Below the pieces are notes generated by a model. The model had not been told where the DNA came from. It ran no database searches and saw only the letters and a program-made list of their open reading frames with translations. The translations under genes were made by a program, and so were the position numbers. From assembly GCA_041482015.1 (NCBI GenBank), contig JBGPCZ010000001.1:55052-119051 (forward strand): DNA of 64,000 bases. Direction: 5' to 3'. The stretch is from JACQFK01 sp041482015 (GTDB taxonomy: Bacteria; Planctomycetota; MHYJ01; JACPRB01). Numbering within the stretch: the stretch's first letter is position 1; every line of letters starts with the position of its first letter. Below are positions 18,025 through 28,100 of this stretch, in pieces.

Positions 18025-20664
18025 ATGCGGATCGCGGTCCTCGCCTTCTTCTTCGTCTCGGGCCTGTGCGGGCTCCTGTACGAAGTCGCCTGGATCCGCA
18101 CGGCCGGCACCGTGATCGGTGTCACGACGTACGCGATCGGCACCGTCGTGGGCGTTTACATGGGCGGGCTGGCCCTCGGCGCCTGGATCGGCGGCCGCGC
18201 GGCCGACCGGCGCGCGGGCGGCGCCCTCCTCCGGCTCTACGGCCTTCTCGAGGGCGGCGTCGCGCTTTCCGCCCTCGCCGTGCCCCTCTTCCTCCGCGCG
18301 AGCGAACCCCTTTTCCGCGTCCTCTGGAACAGCGTGGGCGACATAGCGCCCCTCTACGCCTCTCTCCGCGTGCTTCTCGTCGGCCTCATCCTGGTCGTCC
18401 CCACGACCCTCATGGGGGCGACCCTCCCCGTCCTCGCCCGCTTCCTTTCGACCTCCCTCGAGAACGCGGCCCGGATGACCGGACTGGCCTACGCGGTCAA
18501 CACGTTCGGCGGGGTCGCCGGGACCCTGGCCGCCGGCTTCTGGCTCGTGCCCGATCTCGGCCTTCAAAAGACGACGCTCATCGCCGCCGCGCTCAATCTC
18601 GCGATCGGAGGCGCATCTCTCTTACTCGCCCGCCGCAACCGGGGCGGTCCGCAACCCGCGTCGGTAATCGAGCCGCCTCCCCCGCGCCTGCCCCTCGTGG
18701 TCGCCGCCCTCTCGGGGTTCACCGCGCTGGCCTATGAAGTCGCGTGGACCCGCTCGCTCGTCCTCGCCATCGGTGCCACCGTCACCGCCTTCACGATGAT
18801 CCTCGCCGCGTTCATCCTCGGCCTCGCCCTCGGGAGCGCGGTCACATCGATCGTCACTCCCCGCCTCAAGAATCTGCCCCGCGCGCTCGCCTGGATCCAG
18901 TTTCTCGTGGGCGCGGCCGCGCTGCTCCTCCTTCCCTTCCTCGGCGACCTCCCTTTGAGTTTCGCCCCGCGCATGGGCGCTCTTCGACAGGACCCCTCCG
19001 CGCTTCTCTGGACCGAGTTCGGGTTGATCTCGATCTTCGTCCTCGTCCCCGCAGCCCTTCTTGGGGCGGTCTTCCCCATCGCCATCCGCCTCGCGTCCGG
19101 CTCCGAGGGGTCCATCGGCCGGGCCGTCGGCGCCGTCTACACCTGGAACACGGCGGGCTCGATCGTCGGGACCCTTCTGGCTTCTTTCGCGCTCGTCCCG
19201 AATGTCGGGCTCTCCGCCACGATCAAGATCGCGGCCACCGTCAACTTGCTCGTCGCCGCCTTCCTGCTCCGCCCCAAGGGTATTCTCGCGCTCCCGCTCG
19301 CCGCCGCCGTCGTCTGCTGGTTCCTCCCCGCGTGGAATCCAAAGGTCATGGCGAGCGGCGCGTTCCTCTACGGAACCTCGAACGTGCGCGACGCGAAACG
19401 CCAGAATGTCGACCTCCGGGCGTGGCTCGATAAGGACACCGAACTCGTGGCGCAGTACTGGGACTCCCACGGGCTCGTCACGATCCACCGCCAGGAGGAC
19501 GGCGTCGTCACGATGCGCGTCAATGGGAAGACCGACGCGTCGACCGGCCCCTCCGACCGGATCGACATGTATTTCGTGGGCCTCCTCCCGCTGCTCCACC
19601 ATCCGGACCCGAAGCGCGCGCTCCTCATCGGTCTTGGGGGCGGTGTGACCCTGAACGCCATGGAACACTTTTCAACCCTGGAACACATTGACTGCGTTGA
19701 AATCTCCAGCGCCGTCGTGAAAGGAGCAAACCACTTCAAGCACGAGATCCCCGTGATCCATCCCCGGGTCAACCTCATCATCGGCGACGGACGGAACGCG
19801 ATCCTCTTCGGTCGCGATCCTTATGACGTCATCGTCTCCCAGCCGTCGCACCTCTGGATCAGCGGGATGGCCACGCTCTTCACTCGGGACTTCTTCGAGG
19901 AAGCGTCACGACGCCTGGCGCCGCGAGGGATCTTCTGCCAATGGGTCCACGCGAAGTGGCTCCCCGCCGGCGATTTCCGCCAGGTCCTCCGCACCTTCTT
20001 CGATGTCTTCCCCCATGGCAGCCTGTGGGAGGTCTTCCCCGGCTCCGACTACGTCCTCCTGGGCAGCCGCGACCCGATCGCCTGCCGCGTCGCCGACCTC
20101 GACGAGCGGATCGCCCGGACGCACGCGCTCGAGGAATACGTGGGGGCCGGCGCGGGACTCGTGGGACACCTCGTGACCGACGTCCACGGCGTGCTCATCT
20201 CCACGCCCGGAGAGACCCTCATCACCGACGACCGCTGCTCGATCGAGTACACGGCGCCCCGCTCGCTCGGCCAGGAGACACGCAGGGAGGTCCTCGACTG
20301 GCTCGACGGCGTGCGCGACGGGGCGGTCGAGCGGTCGATGTATCCCGACGCGGACGGCCTCTCCGCGCGGAAGCGGCAGGCGCGCCGATACCTGGCGCGG
20401 GCGGTTGCACTCCACGCCGACGGCGGTCACCAGAAGGCGTTCCACACGCTGGCATCCGTCAAGAACGACCTCTTCCTCGACCCGAGGACCAGGATCTTCA
20501 TCGACGGCATGGCGCAGGACCTGCTCTACTTCGCGGCGACGCGCATCGAGTCCGGCGATTCCCGGGCTGCCACGAATGTCCTCCTCCTGGTTCCCCGCGA
20601 ATCGCGACACTTCGAGGAGGCGCAGCGGATCCTTCAGCAGCTCCTAGCGCCCGGCCCACGCTGA
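18025..20664 (+). CDS. Membrane-fused spermidine-synthase-like protein
   Basis: 879 residues. The N-terminal half has many hydrophobic segments (from FFFVSGLCGLLYEVAW to about residue 450) and repeats the module FxGLCGLLYEVAWxR at about 5 and 230, indicating an internal duplication of an MFS-like membrane unit. A Rossmann methyltransferase-like domain follows (about 530-690) with GLGGGVTLNAM, the acidic strand-2 residue in CVEIS, and GDGRNAI. The spermidine-synthase catalytic Asp segment is replaced by YDVIVSQPSHLWISG, the variant seen in this fused family, so polyamine synthesis is unlikely. The C-terminal 180 residues are helical. The role is unknown; it may modify a lipid or other membrane substrate. 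Confidence 0.82.
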   Translation: MRIAVLAFFFVSGLCGLLYEVAWIRTAGTVIGVTTYAIGTVVGVYMGGLALGAWIGGRAADRRAGGALLRLYGLLEGGVALSALAVPLFLRASEPLFRVLWNSVGDIAPLYASLRVLLVGLILVVPTTLMGATLPVLARFLSTSLENAARMTGLAYAVNTFGGVAGTLAAGFWLVPDLGLQKTTLIAAALNLAIGGASLLLARRNRGGPQPASVIEPPPPRLPLVVAALSGFTALAYEVAWTRSLVLAIGATVTAFTMILAAFILGLALGSAVTSIVTPRLKNLPRALAWIQFLVGAAALLLLPFLGDLPLSFAPRMGALRQDPSALLWTEFGLISIFVLVPAALLGAVFPIAIRLASGSEGSIGRAVGAVYTWNTAGSIVGTLLASFALVPNVGLSATIKIAATVNLLVAAFLLRPKGILALPLAAAVVCWFLPAWNPKVMASGAFLYGTSNVRDAKRQNVDLRAWLDKDTELVAQYWDSHGLVTIHRQEDGVVTMRVNGKTDASTGPSDRIDMYFVGLLPLLHHPDPKRALLIGLGGGVTLNAMEHFSTLEHIDCVEISSAVVKGANHFKHEIPVIHPRVNLIIGDGRNAILFGRDPYDVIVSQPSHLWISGMATLFTRDFFEEASRRLAPRGIFCQWVHAKWLPAGDFRQVLRTFFDVFPHGSLWEVFPGSDYVLLGSRDPIACRVADLDERIARTHALEEYVGAGAGLVGHLVTDVHGVLISTPGETLITDDRCSIEYTAPRSLGQETRREVLDWLDGVRDGAVERSMYPDADGLSARKRQARRYLARAVALHADGGHQKAFHTLASVKNDLFLDPRTRIFIDGMAQDLLYFAATRIESGDSRAATNVLLLVPRESRHFEEAQRILQQLLAPGPR

Positions 20665-20686
20665 TCGCGTGTATCAACCTATAGTC

Positions 20687-20695
20687 AAAAGGAGG
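20687..20695 (+). promoter_or_regulatory. Strong ribosome binding site deciding a GTG start
   Basis: AAAAGGAGG sits 6 bases before the GTG at 20702. An upstream in-frame ATG (20669) has no such site and would add 11 residues before the lipoprotein signal, so the GTG is the real start. Confidence 0.8.
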
Positions 20696-20701
20696 CCATT
20701 C

Positions 20702-22450
20702 GTGAAGCGAGCGCTCTTCGTCGTCGGGATCCTGGCCGGCTGTGGCACTCCCGAATACCACGCCTTGAAGAAAGTGCCGGCCGACCTGATCATCTACCAC
20801 GCGAAGATCATCACGGTCGATCTCCACGACACGATCCAGGAGGCGATCGCGATCCAGGACGGAAAGATCGTCGAGCTCGGCTCGGACGAGGAGGTGCTCA
20901 AGCGCGCGGGGCCGAATACGAAGACGATCGACGCCGAGGGCCGCGCCGTGCTACCGGGGCTCTACGACAGCCACGTCCACCTGGTCGCCTCGTCGACGAG
21001 CGAGATCGGCTCGCCGCTCCCGGAGTTCCGCAGCCTGAAGGACGTTGCGGAGTTCATCAAGGAGAAAGCCGCGACCACGCCGGCCGGCCAGTGGATCGTC
21101 GTCCCTTATGCGTTCCCGACGAGGCTGAAGGAGGCGCGTTTCCCGACGAAAGCGGAGCTCGACGCCCTCGCGCCGAACCATCCGGTCCTCTACCACGCGG
21201 GGCCCGCGGGGGTGGCCAACACCAAGGCGCTCCAGGTCGCGGCGATCACGAAGGAGACACCCAATCCCGCGTACGGGATCGTCGTCAAGGATCCGGCGAC
21301 GGGCGAACCCACCGGCATGCTGCGGGGATCGAGCGCCACGGCCATGTTGAAAACCCCGGGCGTCGGCGGCGCGGCCACCCCGGCGCAGCGGCGGGAGGCG
21401 GTCAAGAAGCTCCTCGCGCTCTACAACGCGGAAGGAATCACCAGCGTCGCCGACCGGAACTCAGACCGCGCGGCCCTCGACACGTTCCTCGACCTCGAGA
21501 AGTCGGGCGAGCTCACGTGCCGCATCAACGTCGCGCGGAGCTTCAATCCCGCGGGCACTCGCGGCGACGTCATCCGGAAACTCGAGGAACTGCCCGGGAG
21601 CGACCGTCGCGGCGGTCCAACCGGCGCGGGCGACGACTGGGTCCGCATCGGGCCGATCAAGCTCTTCCTGGACGGCGGCATGCTGAACGGCAGCGCCTAC
21701 ATGCGCGAGCCGTGGCCCAAGGGCGAGACGTACCAGATCGTCGAGAACGACTACCACGGTCTTCTTTTCATCGAGCCGAAGCAGCTCGACCTGGTGCTCG
21801 AGGAGGCGGCAAAGCGGGGCTGGCAGATGACGGCCCACACGGCCGGCGAGGGGGCGATGGACACGCTGCTCGACGCCTACGAGGCGCTCGACAAGAAGTC
21901 GCCCATCAAGGAGCAGCGCTTCTGCATCACGCACGCAAACTTCCCGTCCCTGCGAAACCTCGAGCGGTGCAAGCGGCTCGGGGTCGTGGCCGACGTCCAG
22001 CCCGCGTGGCTCTGGAAGGACGGGACGACCCTGACGCGCGTGCTGGGCGAGGAGCGCATGAAGTGGTTCCAGCCCTTCAAGACGTGGATGCAGTACACGA
22101 CGATCGGCGGGGGCAGCGACCACATGATCCGGACGGACTCGATGAAGGCGACGAATCCCTGGAACCCGTGGCTCGCGATGTGGTGCACTCTGACGCGGAT
22201 CACGGAAGGGGGCAAGGTCCTGACGCCCGACGAGCGGCTCACGCGGCAGCAGGCGATCCGCCTTTACACGATCAACAACGCGTACCTCTGCCACGAGGAG
22301 GAGGAGAAAGGCTCGCTCGAGGTAGGCAAGCTGGGCGATCTCATCATCGTCGACCGCGACCCGCTGACCTGCCCGACCCCCGATCTCCTGGACCTGACCG
22401 TCCTCAAGACGATCGTGGGCGGCCAAGTGGTGTTCTCAAGTGTTAAGTGA
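20702..22450 (+). CDS. Amidohydrolase family 3 (YtcJ-like) lipoprotein
   Basis: 582 residues from GTG; the signal peptide VKRALFVVGILAGC gives a lipidated Cys14. The amidohydrolase fold is clear: N-terminal beta-sandwich (IIYHAKIITVDLHDTIQEAIAIQDGKI), GLYDSHVHL as first metal motif, AHTAGEGAMDTLLDAYE, FCITHANFPS and SDHMIRTDS near the end, then the returning beta-sandwich LGDLIIVDRDPLTCP. YtcJ-like proteins hydrolyse C-N or similar bonds; specificity cannot be read from sequence. A lipid anchor on this usually cytoplasmic family places it outside the cell. The stop codon lies inside a long palindrome. Confidence 0.88.
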   Translation: MKRALFVVGILAGCGTPEYHALKKVPADLIIYHAKIITVDLHDTIQEAIAIQDGKIVELGSDEEVLKRAGPNTKTIDAEGRAVLPGLYDSHVHLVASSTSEIGSPLPEFRSLKDVAEFIKEKAATTPAGQWIVVPYAFPTRLKEARFPTKAELDALAPNHPVLYHAGPAGVANTKALQVAAITKETPNPAYGIVVKDPATGEPTGMLRGSSATAMLKTPGVGGAATPAQRREAVKKLLALYNAEGITSVADRNSDRAALDTFLDLEKSGELTCRINVARSFNPAGTRGDVIRKLEELPGSDRRGGPTGAGDDWVRIGPIKLFLDGGMLNGSAYMREPWPKGETYQIVENDYHGLLFIEPKQLDLVLEEAAKRGWQMTAHTAGEGAMDTLLDAYEALDKKSPIKEQRFCITHANFPSLRNLERCKRLGVVADVQPAWLWKDGTTLTRVLGEERMKWFQPFKTWMQYTTIGGGSDHMIRTDSMKATNPWNPWLAMWCTLTRITEGGKVLTPDERLTRQQAIRLYTINNAYLCHEEEEKGSLEVGKLGDLIIVDRDPLTCPTPDLLDLTVLKTIVGGQVVFSSVK

Positions 22451-22479
22451 CGAATCGGATTCGTCACTTAACACTTGAG
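22435..22479. terminator. 45-base perfect palindrome shared by two convergent stops
   Basis: Two 22-base arms (22435-22456 and 22458-22479) are perfect reverse complements around a single G at 22457; the core reads GTGACGAATC-G-GATTCGTCAC. The left arm contains the last codons and TGA of the amidohydrolase; the right arm contains the last codons and TAA of the minus-strand glycosidase. It probably ends transcription in both directions. There is no U-tract. Confidence 0.65.
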
Positions 22480-24759
22480 GTGTCGCCGGCGCACGACCAC
22501 TAGCAGTAGTAGCTCCGCGCCCATCAGACCGCACGCGCGGCCGCCCGTGGAAGTGGGCGCATCGGAGCCTGTCGCCATCGTGTCGAGCAGTGCCACCGAG
22601 CCGCTCGTCGCCCATTGGAGCTGGTCCCATCCGACGGTCGGTCCGCCGCCGTTGGTGGATCCGAGCTTGAATCCAACCGACAGCTGAGTGGCAGAACCGG
22701 TGGCAACCTGCAGGGAATAGCGGGTCCACGCGTCGCCGTTCCCGTTCTGGCCGCCGGACGAGTCGAACTTCTTGATCATGGTCCACGACCCGCCGTTCGC
22801 GTCGAAGTCGGCGGCGCTCCAGTTCCCCGGCCGGCACGCGCTCTCCATCCAATACGAAAGCCCTGTCGCCGCGCACCGCATATACACGGCGACCTCGATC
22901 GTCGCGTTCGACGGAACGCTGAACACCAGCACCTTCTCGGACGAGCCCGCCGTGTTCCGGCCGCACGCGAGGTAGTTCCCGGCCGCCCCGCCCCCGAGGA
23001 CCGCCCACGCGGCCGCCGTGCCCCACGACGCGTCGTTCGTCGAGCTCCACGCGGGAATCGATTCGAACGCCTCCCCGCCGCCTCCCGGCGAGCCCGAACC
23101 GACCGTTACCGACTGCGTCAGGCTGTTATTCGACTCGTTCGCCTCGAGGAAGCGGTTGACGTCGTCCGCCACCGCCATGATCGTGTGCGTGCCCGCGGAA
23201 ATCACAAAGGAGCCGCCGTTCGTGCCGACCGTGGCCGACGAACCCGCGGCGAGCGGACCCGCCACCGCGCCCCACGTGCGATAGGCCCCGTCGACCCAGT
23301 AGGCGACCCCCACCGTGACCCCCGCCGGCGTCGCCGCGCCACCCTGGTTCTTCACGACGGAACCGAAGACCCCATTGGAGTACGTCAGCGAGGTGACGAT
23401 AACGTCGGGCTGCGACGGGGGCGGAAGCGCGCCGATCGTGATCGATTGCGAGAGCTGGTTGTTCCCCTCGTTGGATTCGTTGAACCGGTTGACGTCGTCC
23501 GCGTACGCCATGATCGTATGCGTCCCGTTCCCGATCGTGAACGTCCCGCTTCCAGTCTCCACGGAGACGGACGCGCCGGCCGCAAGAGGCCCGGGCACCG
23601 TCCCCCAGCCACGCTGGACGTTGTCGACGTAATAACCCACGCCGATGACAACTCCCGCCGGTGTCGGGCCGGTCCCCTGGTTCTTGACCGTGCAGGTGAA
23701 GAGCCCGTTTGAATACGAGAGCGACGTCACGATCACGTCGGGCTGGCCCGTCGGGGGCGGTGGAGGAGGAGGCGGTGGCGGCGTCCCCCCGCTCACGGGC
23801 CAGCGATAGTCGTTGCCGCACGCGTCGCGGAAATCGTTGATCACGCCCCACTTCCCCTCGATGACCCACGGGTCCTTGTTCTGCCACCGGTAGAGGCAGA
23901 CCGCCCTGATCTTCTGCGTTCCCGCGGCCAGGTTCCAATCGTTGATCTCCCGGTACACCGCCTGCACCCAGCCGCTGTTCACGTCGGCCCATGGATCGTT
24001 CTGGTCCGTCTCGGTGATGTAGACCGGCAGCGTCCGCGACCAGGCCGGGATCGCGGCCAGGTAGTCGCGGTATGCGCGGAAGTTCCAGTGAAGATTCGAG
24101 ACGCGCGGATCGAGGAACTTGCTCTCGTCGCTGACGAACCCCGGGTTGCTCCCGTGGGTGTAGGTGTGGATCACGACGGCGTCGACGTTCCCCTGTCCGA
24201 TCCGGTTGAGGACCTCGACGTAGTACGAGACCCAGTCCTGGGAATTCTGGAAGAGGCCGTACGTGCCGCTTGGCCCCGGCATGACCTGGTCGGTCGCGTG
24301 GCCGCCCAGCGACTTGATCTTCGCGCGGACCTTGAGATAGCACTGTGCGTAGAGCGTTGGCGTCGTGGGCTCCTCGAAGCCTTCATAGGCGGGCCATTCG
24401 ACCTGCCAGTTCATCTCGTTGGCGATGATCCAGAGATGCGCGCCCGGGGAGGCGCCCACGAAGTTGGCGGCGCGCTGCGCGAAGGCGTCGTAGTGCTTCT
24501 GGTACGGGATGCCGCCGCCCGAGCCGTAGTCGTTGTTGAGCCGCACGATGACGCCGTAGCCCTGGTCGGCCCACGGCCTGTAGTCGCGGCCCGTGGGGTC
24601 GGCGGCGTTGTGGCCGATCGCTTCCGTGAAGAGGATCCACCCCTTGTGGCCCTTGTCGGCCATGTGGTTTTCGCCGCCGGGGTCGTGGAGCCCGAAGAGG
24701 TACGGGGACTCGCCGTACGGCGCCTGGAGGAGCACCGCGGCCGTGAAGATGAGAATCAT
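22468..24759 (-). CDS. Exported GH-A-like glycosidase with two CARDB repeats and a Cys-TM-Arg tail
   Basis: 763 residues. After a short signal (MILIFTAAVLLQ), residues 18-325 resemble a clan GH-A (beta/alpha)8 glycosidase: the acid/base site is WIIANEMNW (Asn114-Glu115) and a candidate nucleophile is VYITETDQN (Glu250). A 10-proline linker precedes two CARDB beta-sandwich repeats (each QPDVIVTSLxYSNGxF to NESNxGNNxLxQSxT) and a jelly-roll-like C-terminal domain (about 570-735). The tail reads GGRACGLMGAELLLLVVVRRR: a Cys-Gly pair, a hydrophobic run and an Arg cluster, like envelope sorting signals. It is probably a surface polysaccharide hydrolase. Confidence 0.78.
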   Translation of the reverse strand: MILIFTAAVLLQAPYGESPYLFGLHDPGGENHMADKGHKGWILFTEAIGHNAADPTGRDYRPWADQGYGVIVRLNNDYGSGGGIPYQKHYDAFAQRAANFVGASPGAHLWIIANEMNWQVEWPAYEGFEEPTTPTLYAQCYLKVRAKIKSLGGHATDQVMPGPSGTYGLFQNSQDWVSYYVEVLNRIGQGNVDAVVIHTYTHGSNPGFVSDESKFLDPRVSNLHWNFRAYRDYLAAIPAWSRTLPVYITETDQNDPWADVNSGWVQAVYREINDWNLAAGTQKIRAVCLYRWQNKDPWVIEGKWGVINDFRDACGNDYRWPVSGGTPPPPPPPPPPTGQPDVIVTSLSYSNGLFTCTVKNQGTGPTPAGVVIGVGYYVDNVQRGWGTVPGPLAAGASVSVETGSGTFTIGNGTHTIMAYADDVNRFNESNEGNNQLSQSITIGALPPPSQPDVIVTSLTYSNGVFGSVVKNQGGAATPAGVTVGVAYWVDGAYRTWGAVAGPLAAGSSATVGTNGGSFVISAGTHTIMAVADDVNRFLEANESNNSLTQSVTVGSGSPGGGGEAFESIPAWSSTNDASWGTAAAWAVLGGGAAGNYLACGRNTAGSSEKVLVFSVPSNATIEVAVYMRCAATGLSYWMESACRPGNWSAADFDANGGSWTMIKKFDSSGGQNGNGDAWTRYSLQVATGSATQLSVGFKLGSTNGGGPTVGWDQLQWATSGSVALLDTMATGSDAPTSTGGRACGLMGAELLLLVVVRRRHLKC

Positions 24760-24872
24760 GATGCCTGCGCTCCAACGAGAAAGCAGGCTCGCCCCACCTA
24801 CGTTGGCGGGGGGCCGCCGATCCTGTCGGGGATTTGTGTACGAAACCGGGAACTTCCCCAGTTCTCTACATC

Positions 24873-25121
24873 ATGAAGAGTACGCTGCTGCTCGTCGCGC
24901 TCCTGGCCCTGCCCGAACAGGACGACCGGAAGGTTGAGGCGGCGTTCGGGTATGTCCGGAAGCATCTCTCCGAGTCAACGTTCCCCGTCAAGATGATCGG
25001 GGCGTGGCTGCTCCTGGCGGACGGCCGGTGTCCCCACCCAGCCATAAAACAGACGGTGCGTTTTATGGCTACTTCAGCGACACCAGGAAGGCAACGAGGT
25101 CGCGAAGCTCGTCCCGGGTGA
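24873..25121 (+). pseudogene. Truncated start of an exported protein
   Basis: An 82-codon frame opening MKSTLLLVALLALPEQDD, a plausible signal peptide, then KVEAAFGYVRKHLSES and AWLLLADGR. This looks like the beginning of a longer secreted helical protein. Right after LADGR the frame enters the hairpin at 25041-25069 and runs antisense into the last codons of the convergent dehydrogenase gene (overlap 25069-25121). The rest of the gene seems to have been lost. It could also be a real small exported protein; I favour a remnant. Confidence 0.45.
25041..25069. terminator. A/T-armed hairpin at the dehydrogenase stop
   Basis: Arms GCCATAAAAC (25041-25050) and GTTTTATGGC (25060-25069) are perfect complements with a 9-base loop. 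The right arm touches the TAG of the minus-strand dehydrogenase gene. Its AAAACAGACGGT segment recurs in the palindrome at 34314-34340. Confidence 0.6.
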
Positions 25122-28100
25122 TCTGGGCGTCCAGGCCTTGGGGCATCACCGAGATTTTGCCCTGGCGGATCTCGTCGATCGACGTCCGCGGAATGCGCTT
25201 CTCGACCCGGTCGGGCGTGAACAGGACGATCGACTCCGCCGTCTCGCGGACGATCAGGCCGTCGTAGACCGCGCCGTCCTTGCTTCGGATCAGGAAGGGC
25301 TCGTAGCCCCGCGCGAACGTCGCACTCGGGAAGACGATCGCCTCGAGGAGGTCGCGACTCGCGCGGATCGAGCCGATCTTCGACAGGTCGGGCCCGACCT
25401 TCCCACCCGTCGACTGGATCGTGTGGCACGCCGTGCAGCCCGCCTTCTTTCCGAAGAAGACCTCCCGGCCCCGCGTGACGTCGCCCCCCGTAAGCGCCGG
25501 CGCCAGCTCATCCAGCTTCGCCTTCATCGCCGTCGTGTCCACCTCCAGCTTCTTCAGAAGTGGCTCCGCCAGCACGCGCACGTCGTCGGGGAAGTTCCGG
25601 GTCGTCTTCCTCAGCGTCTCGCCGGAGAGACTCTGGAGCCCGGGCGACGATTCGAGCGACGCGATCAGCTTCCGGCCCACGCCCGCGTTCTTTGAGCGCT
25701 CGAAGACCCCGATCAGCCGCGGAACCTCGAGCGGGCCCGACCCAGGAATCGCGCGCGTCAACGCGTCGAGCTGCCCGTCGTCCAGCGGCGACCGCCCGAT
25801 CGCCTCCGCCGCCGTCACCCGGGTCAGAGGCGCCTTGTCCTTCTCGAGACACGACACCAGGAACTTGAAGAGCCCGGCCTCCAGCTTCGCGAGCCGCGAC
25901 GTCGAGGCCGCCAGGGCCTCCGACCGGAGTTCGATCGAACGCGAGTCGTCGCGGGCAAGACGAAGTAGCGCCTCGTCGAAGTCGCCGGTGCCCGACGCCT
26001 TGAGGGTCGCGACCGCCTGCCGCACGACCTTCTCGTCCGCGGAGTCGAGGCTCCATCGCGCCTCCGCGAGCCAGGTCGGCGGGACGCGGTCCAGCTGCGC
26101 GCGTGCCATCGATTCGAGGAGGAGGACGCGGGTCGCCGGCCACGTCTTCTCGTCGCGGAGCGCCTGGGCCGCCAGGTCCTGGAACGCCGGGTTCGTCGAG
26201 AACGAAACGATCACGCTCCGAAGGATTTCTTGGCGGGACTCATCGAGCGACGGCTCCTCGAGCCACAACTTCGCGAGCCCCAGGATCTCCGTCGCCCACC
26301 AGGGCCGCGCCAGGAAGATGCGCAGCGCCGCCTGCTGGAGCGGCGCGTCCACCGGATCCAGAAGGGGCGTCACCAGGGTGTGCGTAAGATTGCCGTTCTC
26401 CATCTGGTCGAGCGCGATCAGCGCCGCCCGCTTGGCCGCCGGGCCCGGCTCCTTGAGCGCCGCGACCATCGCGTCGCGGTCGGCCAGCCGGATCAGCGCG
26501 AAGATGATCGAGTGCTCGAGGAAGCGGTCCGCGCCCACCCGGATCGAATCCAGAAGGGATGCCACCGCCTGCTTGTCGCCGATCCGTCCGAGCGCCGTCG
26601 CCGATTCGCGCCGGATCTGCGGCAGATCCGACGTGACCATCTGGCGGAGCCGCGGCACCGCGGGCGCGTAGCGGTGCAAGCCCGCCGAGATGATCGCCGC
26701 CTGCCGGACGCCGGGATCCTTGTCCGAAAGCGCGTCCAACCCGATCGCCCGGGCCTCCCCGCCTTCGATCCGGCAGAGCGTCCAGACGGCGTTCAACCGC
26801 TGGCGGATCGACGGGCTCGACAGGCATTCTTTGAGCCCTGCCACGCCGCGCTTGGCCGTCTCGCGTATCGCCCGCTCGCGCACCACGAAGCGCGGATCGT
26901 CGAGGAGTGCCAGGGGATTCGTCCAGTCGGCCTTCAGCCCGCGCGGGTCCTCGACCTTCGGCATGTCCTTGCGCCGGATCCGGTAGATCCCGCCCAGCAC
27001 CTGCGGTTTCGCGATCTGCGAGGTCGGGCAGCCGATCCGGAACCAGCCGCCCGTGTCGACCACGAGGATGCTGCCGTCCGCATCCTCGAGAACGTCGGTC
27101 GGATGGAAGTCCGGATGCGTGGACGTCACGAAATCCTCGGTCTTCGCGCGCCACGTTGCGCCGTCACGCTCGAGGATGTGCCGCTGCACCTTGTGCATGT
27201 TGAAGTAGGTGCAGAAGAGGTTCCCCGTGAATTCCTTCCCGATCCCGCCGCTCCGGTAGATCATCATGCCCGACGGCGCGGTCGCGATCATGGGCACCAT
27301 CACGGGGAGCAGGTCGCCCGTGCGCTTGCGGTCGATGTAGATGCGGTCGCGCACCGGGTACTCGCCGCCCTCGACGCCGTGGACGAGCGCGTCGCGCAGG
27401 CCGCCGCCGAATGAGTCGGGCGCCCAGAAGGTGCCCGAGACGAAGAAGTCGCCCTCGGGCGTCCAGTCCACTTCCACGGGATTCCCCTGGCAGCCGCTGA
27501 CGATCTCGACGTCCGTCCCGTCGGTCCGCATCCGCATGATCCACGGCCCGACCGCCTTCTTGATCGGCGTGCCGTCCGGATACGTGAGCGTGTGCGCCAT
27601 GCGTCCGGGCAGGAAGTAGATCCGGCCGTCGGGCCCGAGGCAGGCGCCGTGCGCGTCGTCGGCCACGCCGGTGTTCGCGAGGCCCTTCACCATCTCGGTC
27701 CGCTTGTCGCAGACGCCGTCGCCCTTCGTGTCCTCGAGTTTCCAGAAGGCGGGGGGCGACGTCGTATAGACCGCGCCGTCGTGCCAGAGGAGCCCCTGCG
27801 GGAAGACAAGCTTGTCGGCGAAGAGCGAGCTCTTGTCGAACTTGCCGTCGCCGTCCGTGTCCTCGAGGAGGCGGATCTTGTGAGGCGGATCCTTGAGGAG
27901 TTCGCTCCCCTTCAGGTTGACGCCGGCGGAGTCGCTGACGTAGAGCCGGCCGCGGTCGTCGAAGCTCGCCATGATCGGCCGTTCGACCAGCGGCGGCCCG
28001 GCGACGCGCTCGACGACGAAGCCCTCGGGCACCTGGAGCGGCGGCCCCTCGGGTCCCGGGGGATCCTGCGGCTCCGCGAGCGAGGCGCCCGAGAGGCAGA

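Noticed and set aside
18025..20664. True spermidine synthase (speE)
   Set aside because: The catalytic Asp segment is replaced by SQPSHLW and the N-terminal half is a membrane domain.
24088..24876. Open + strand frame of 262 codons
   Set aside because: Antisense to the glycosidase gene, which has catalytic motifs, CARDB repeats and a sorting tail; the + frame has none.
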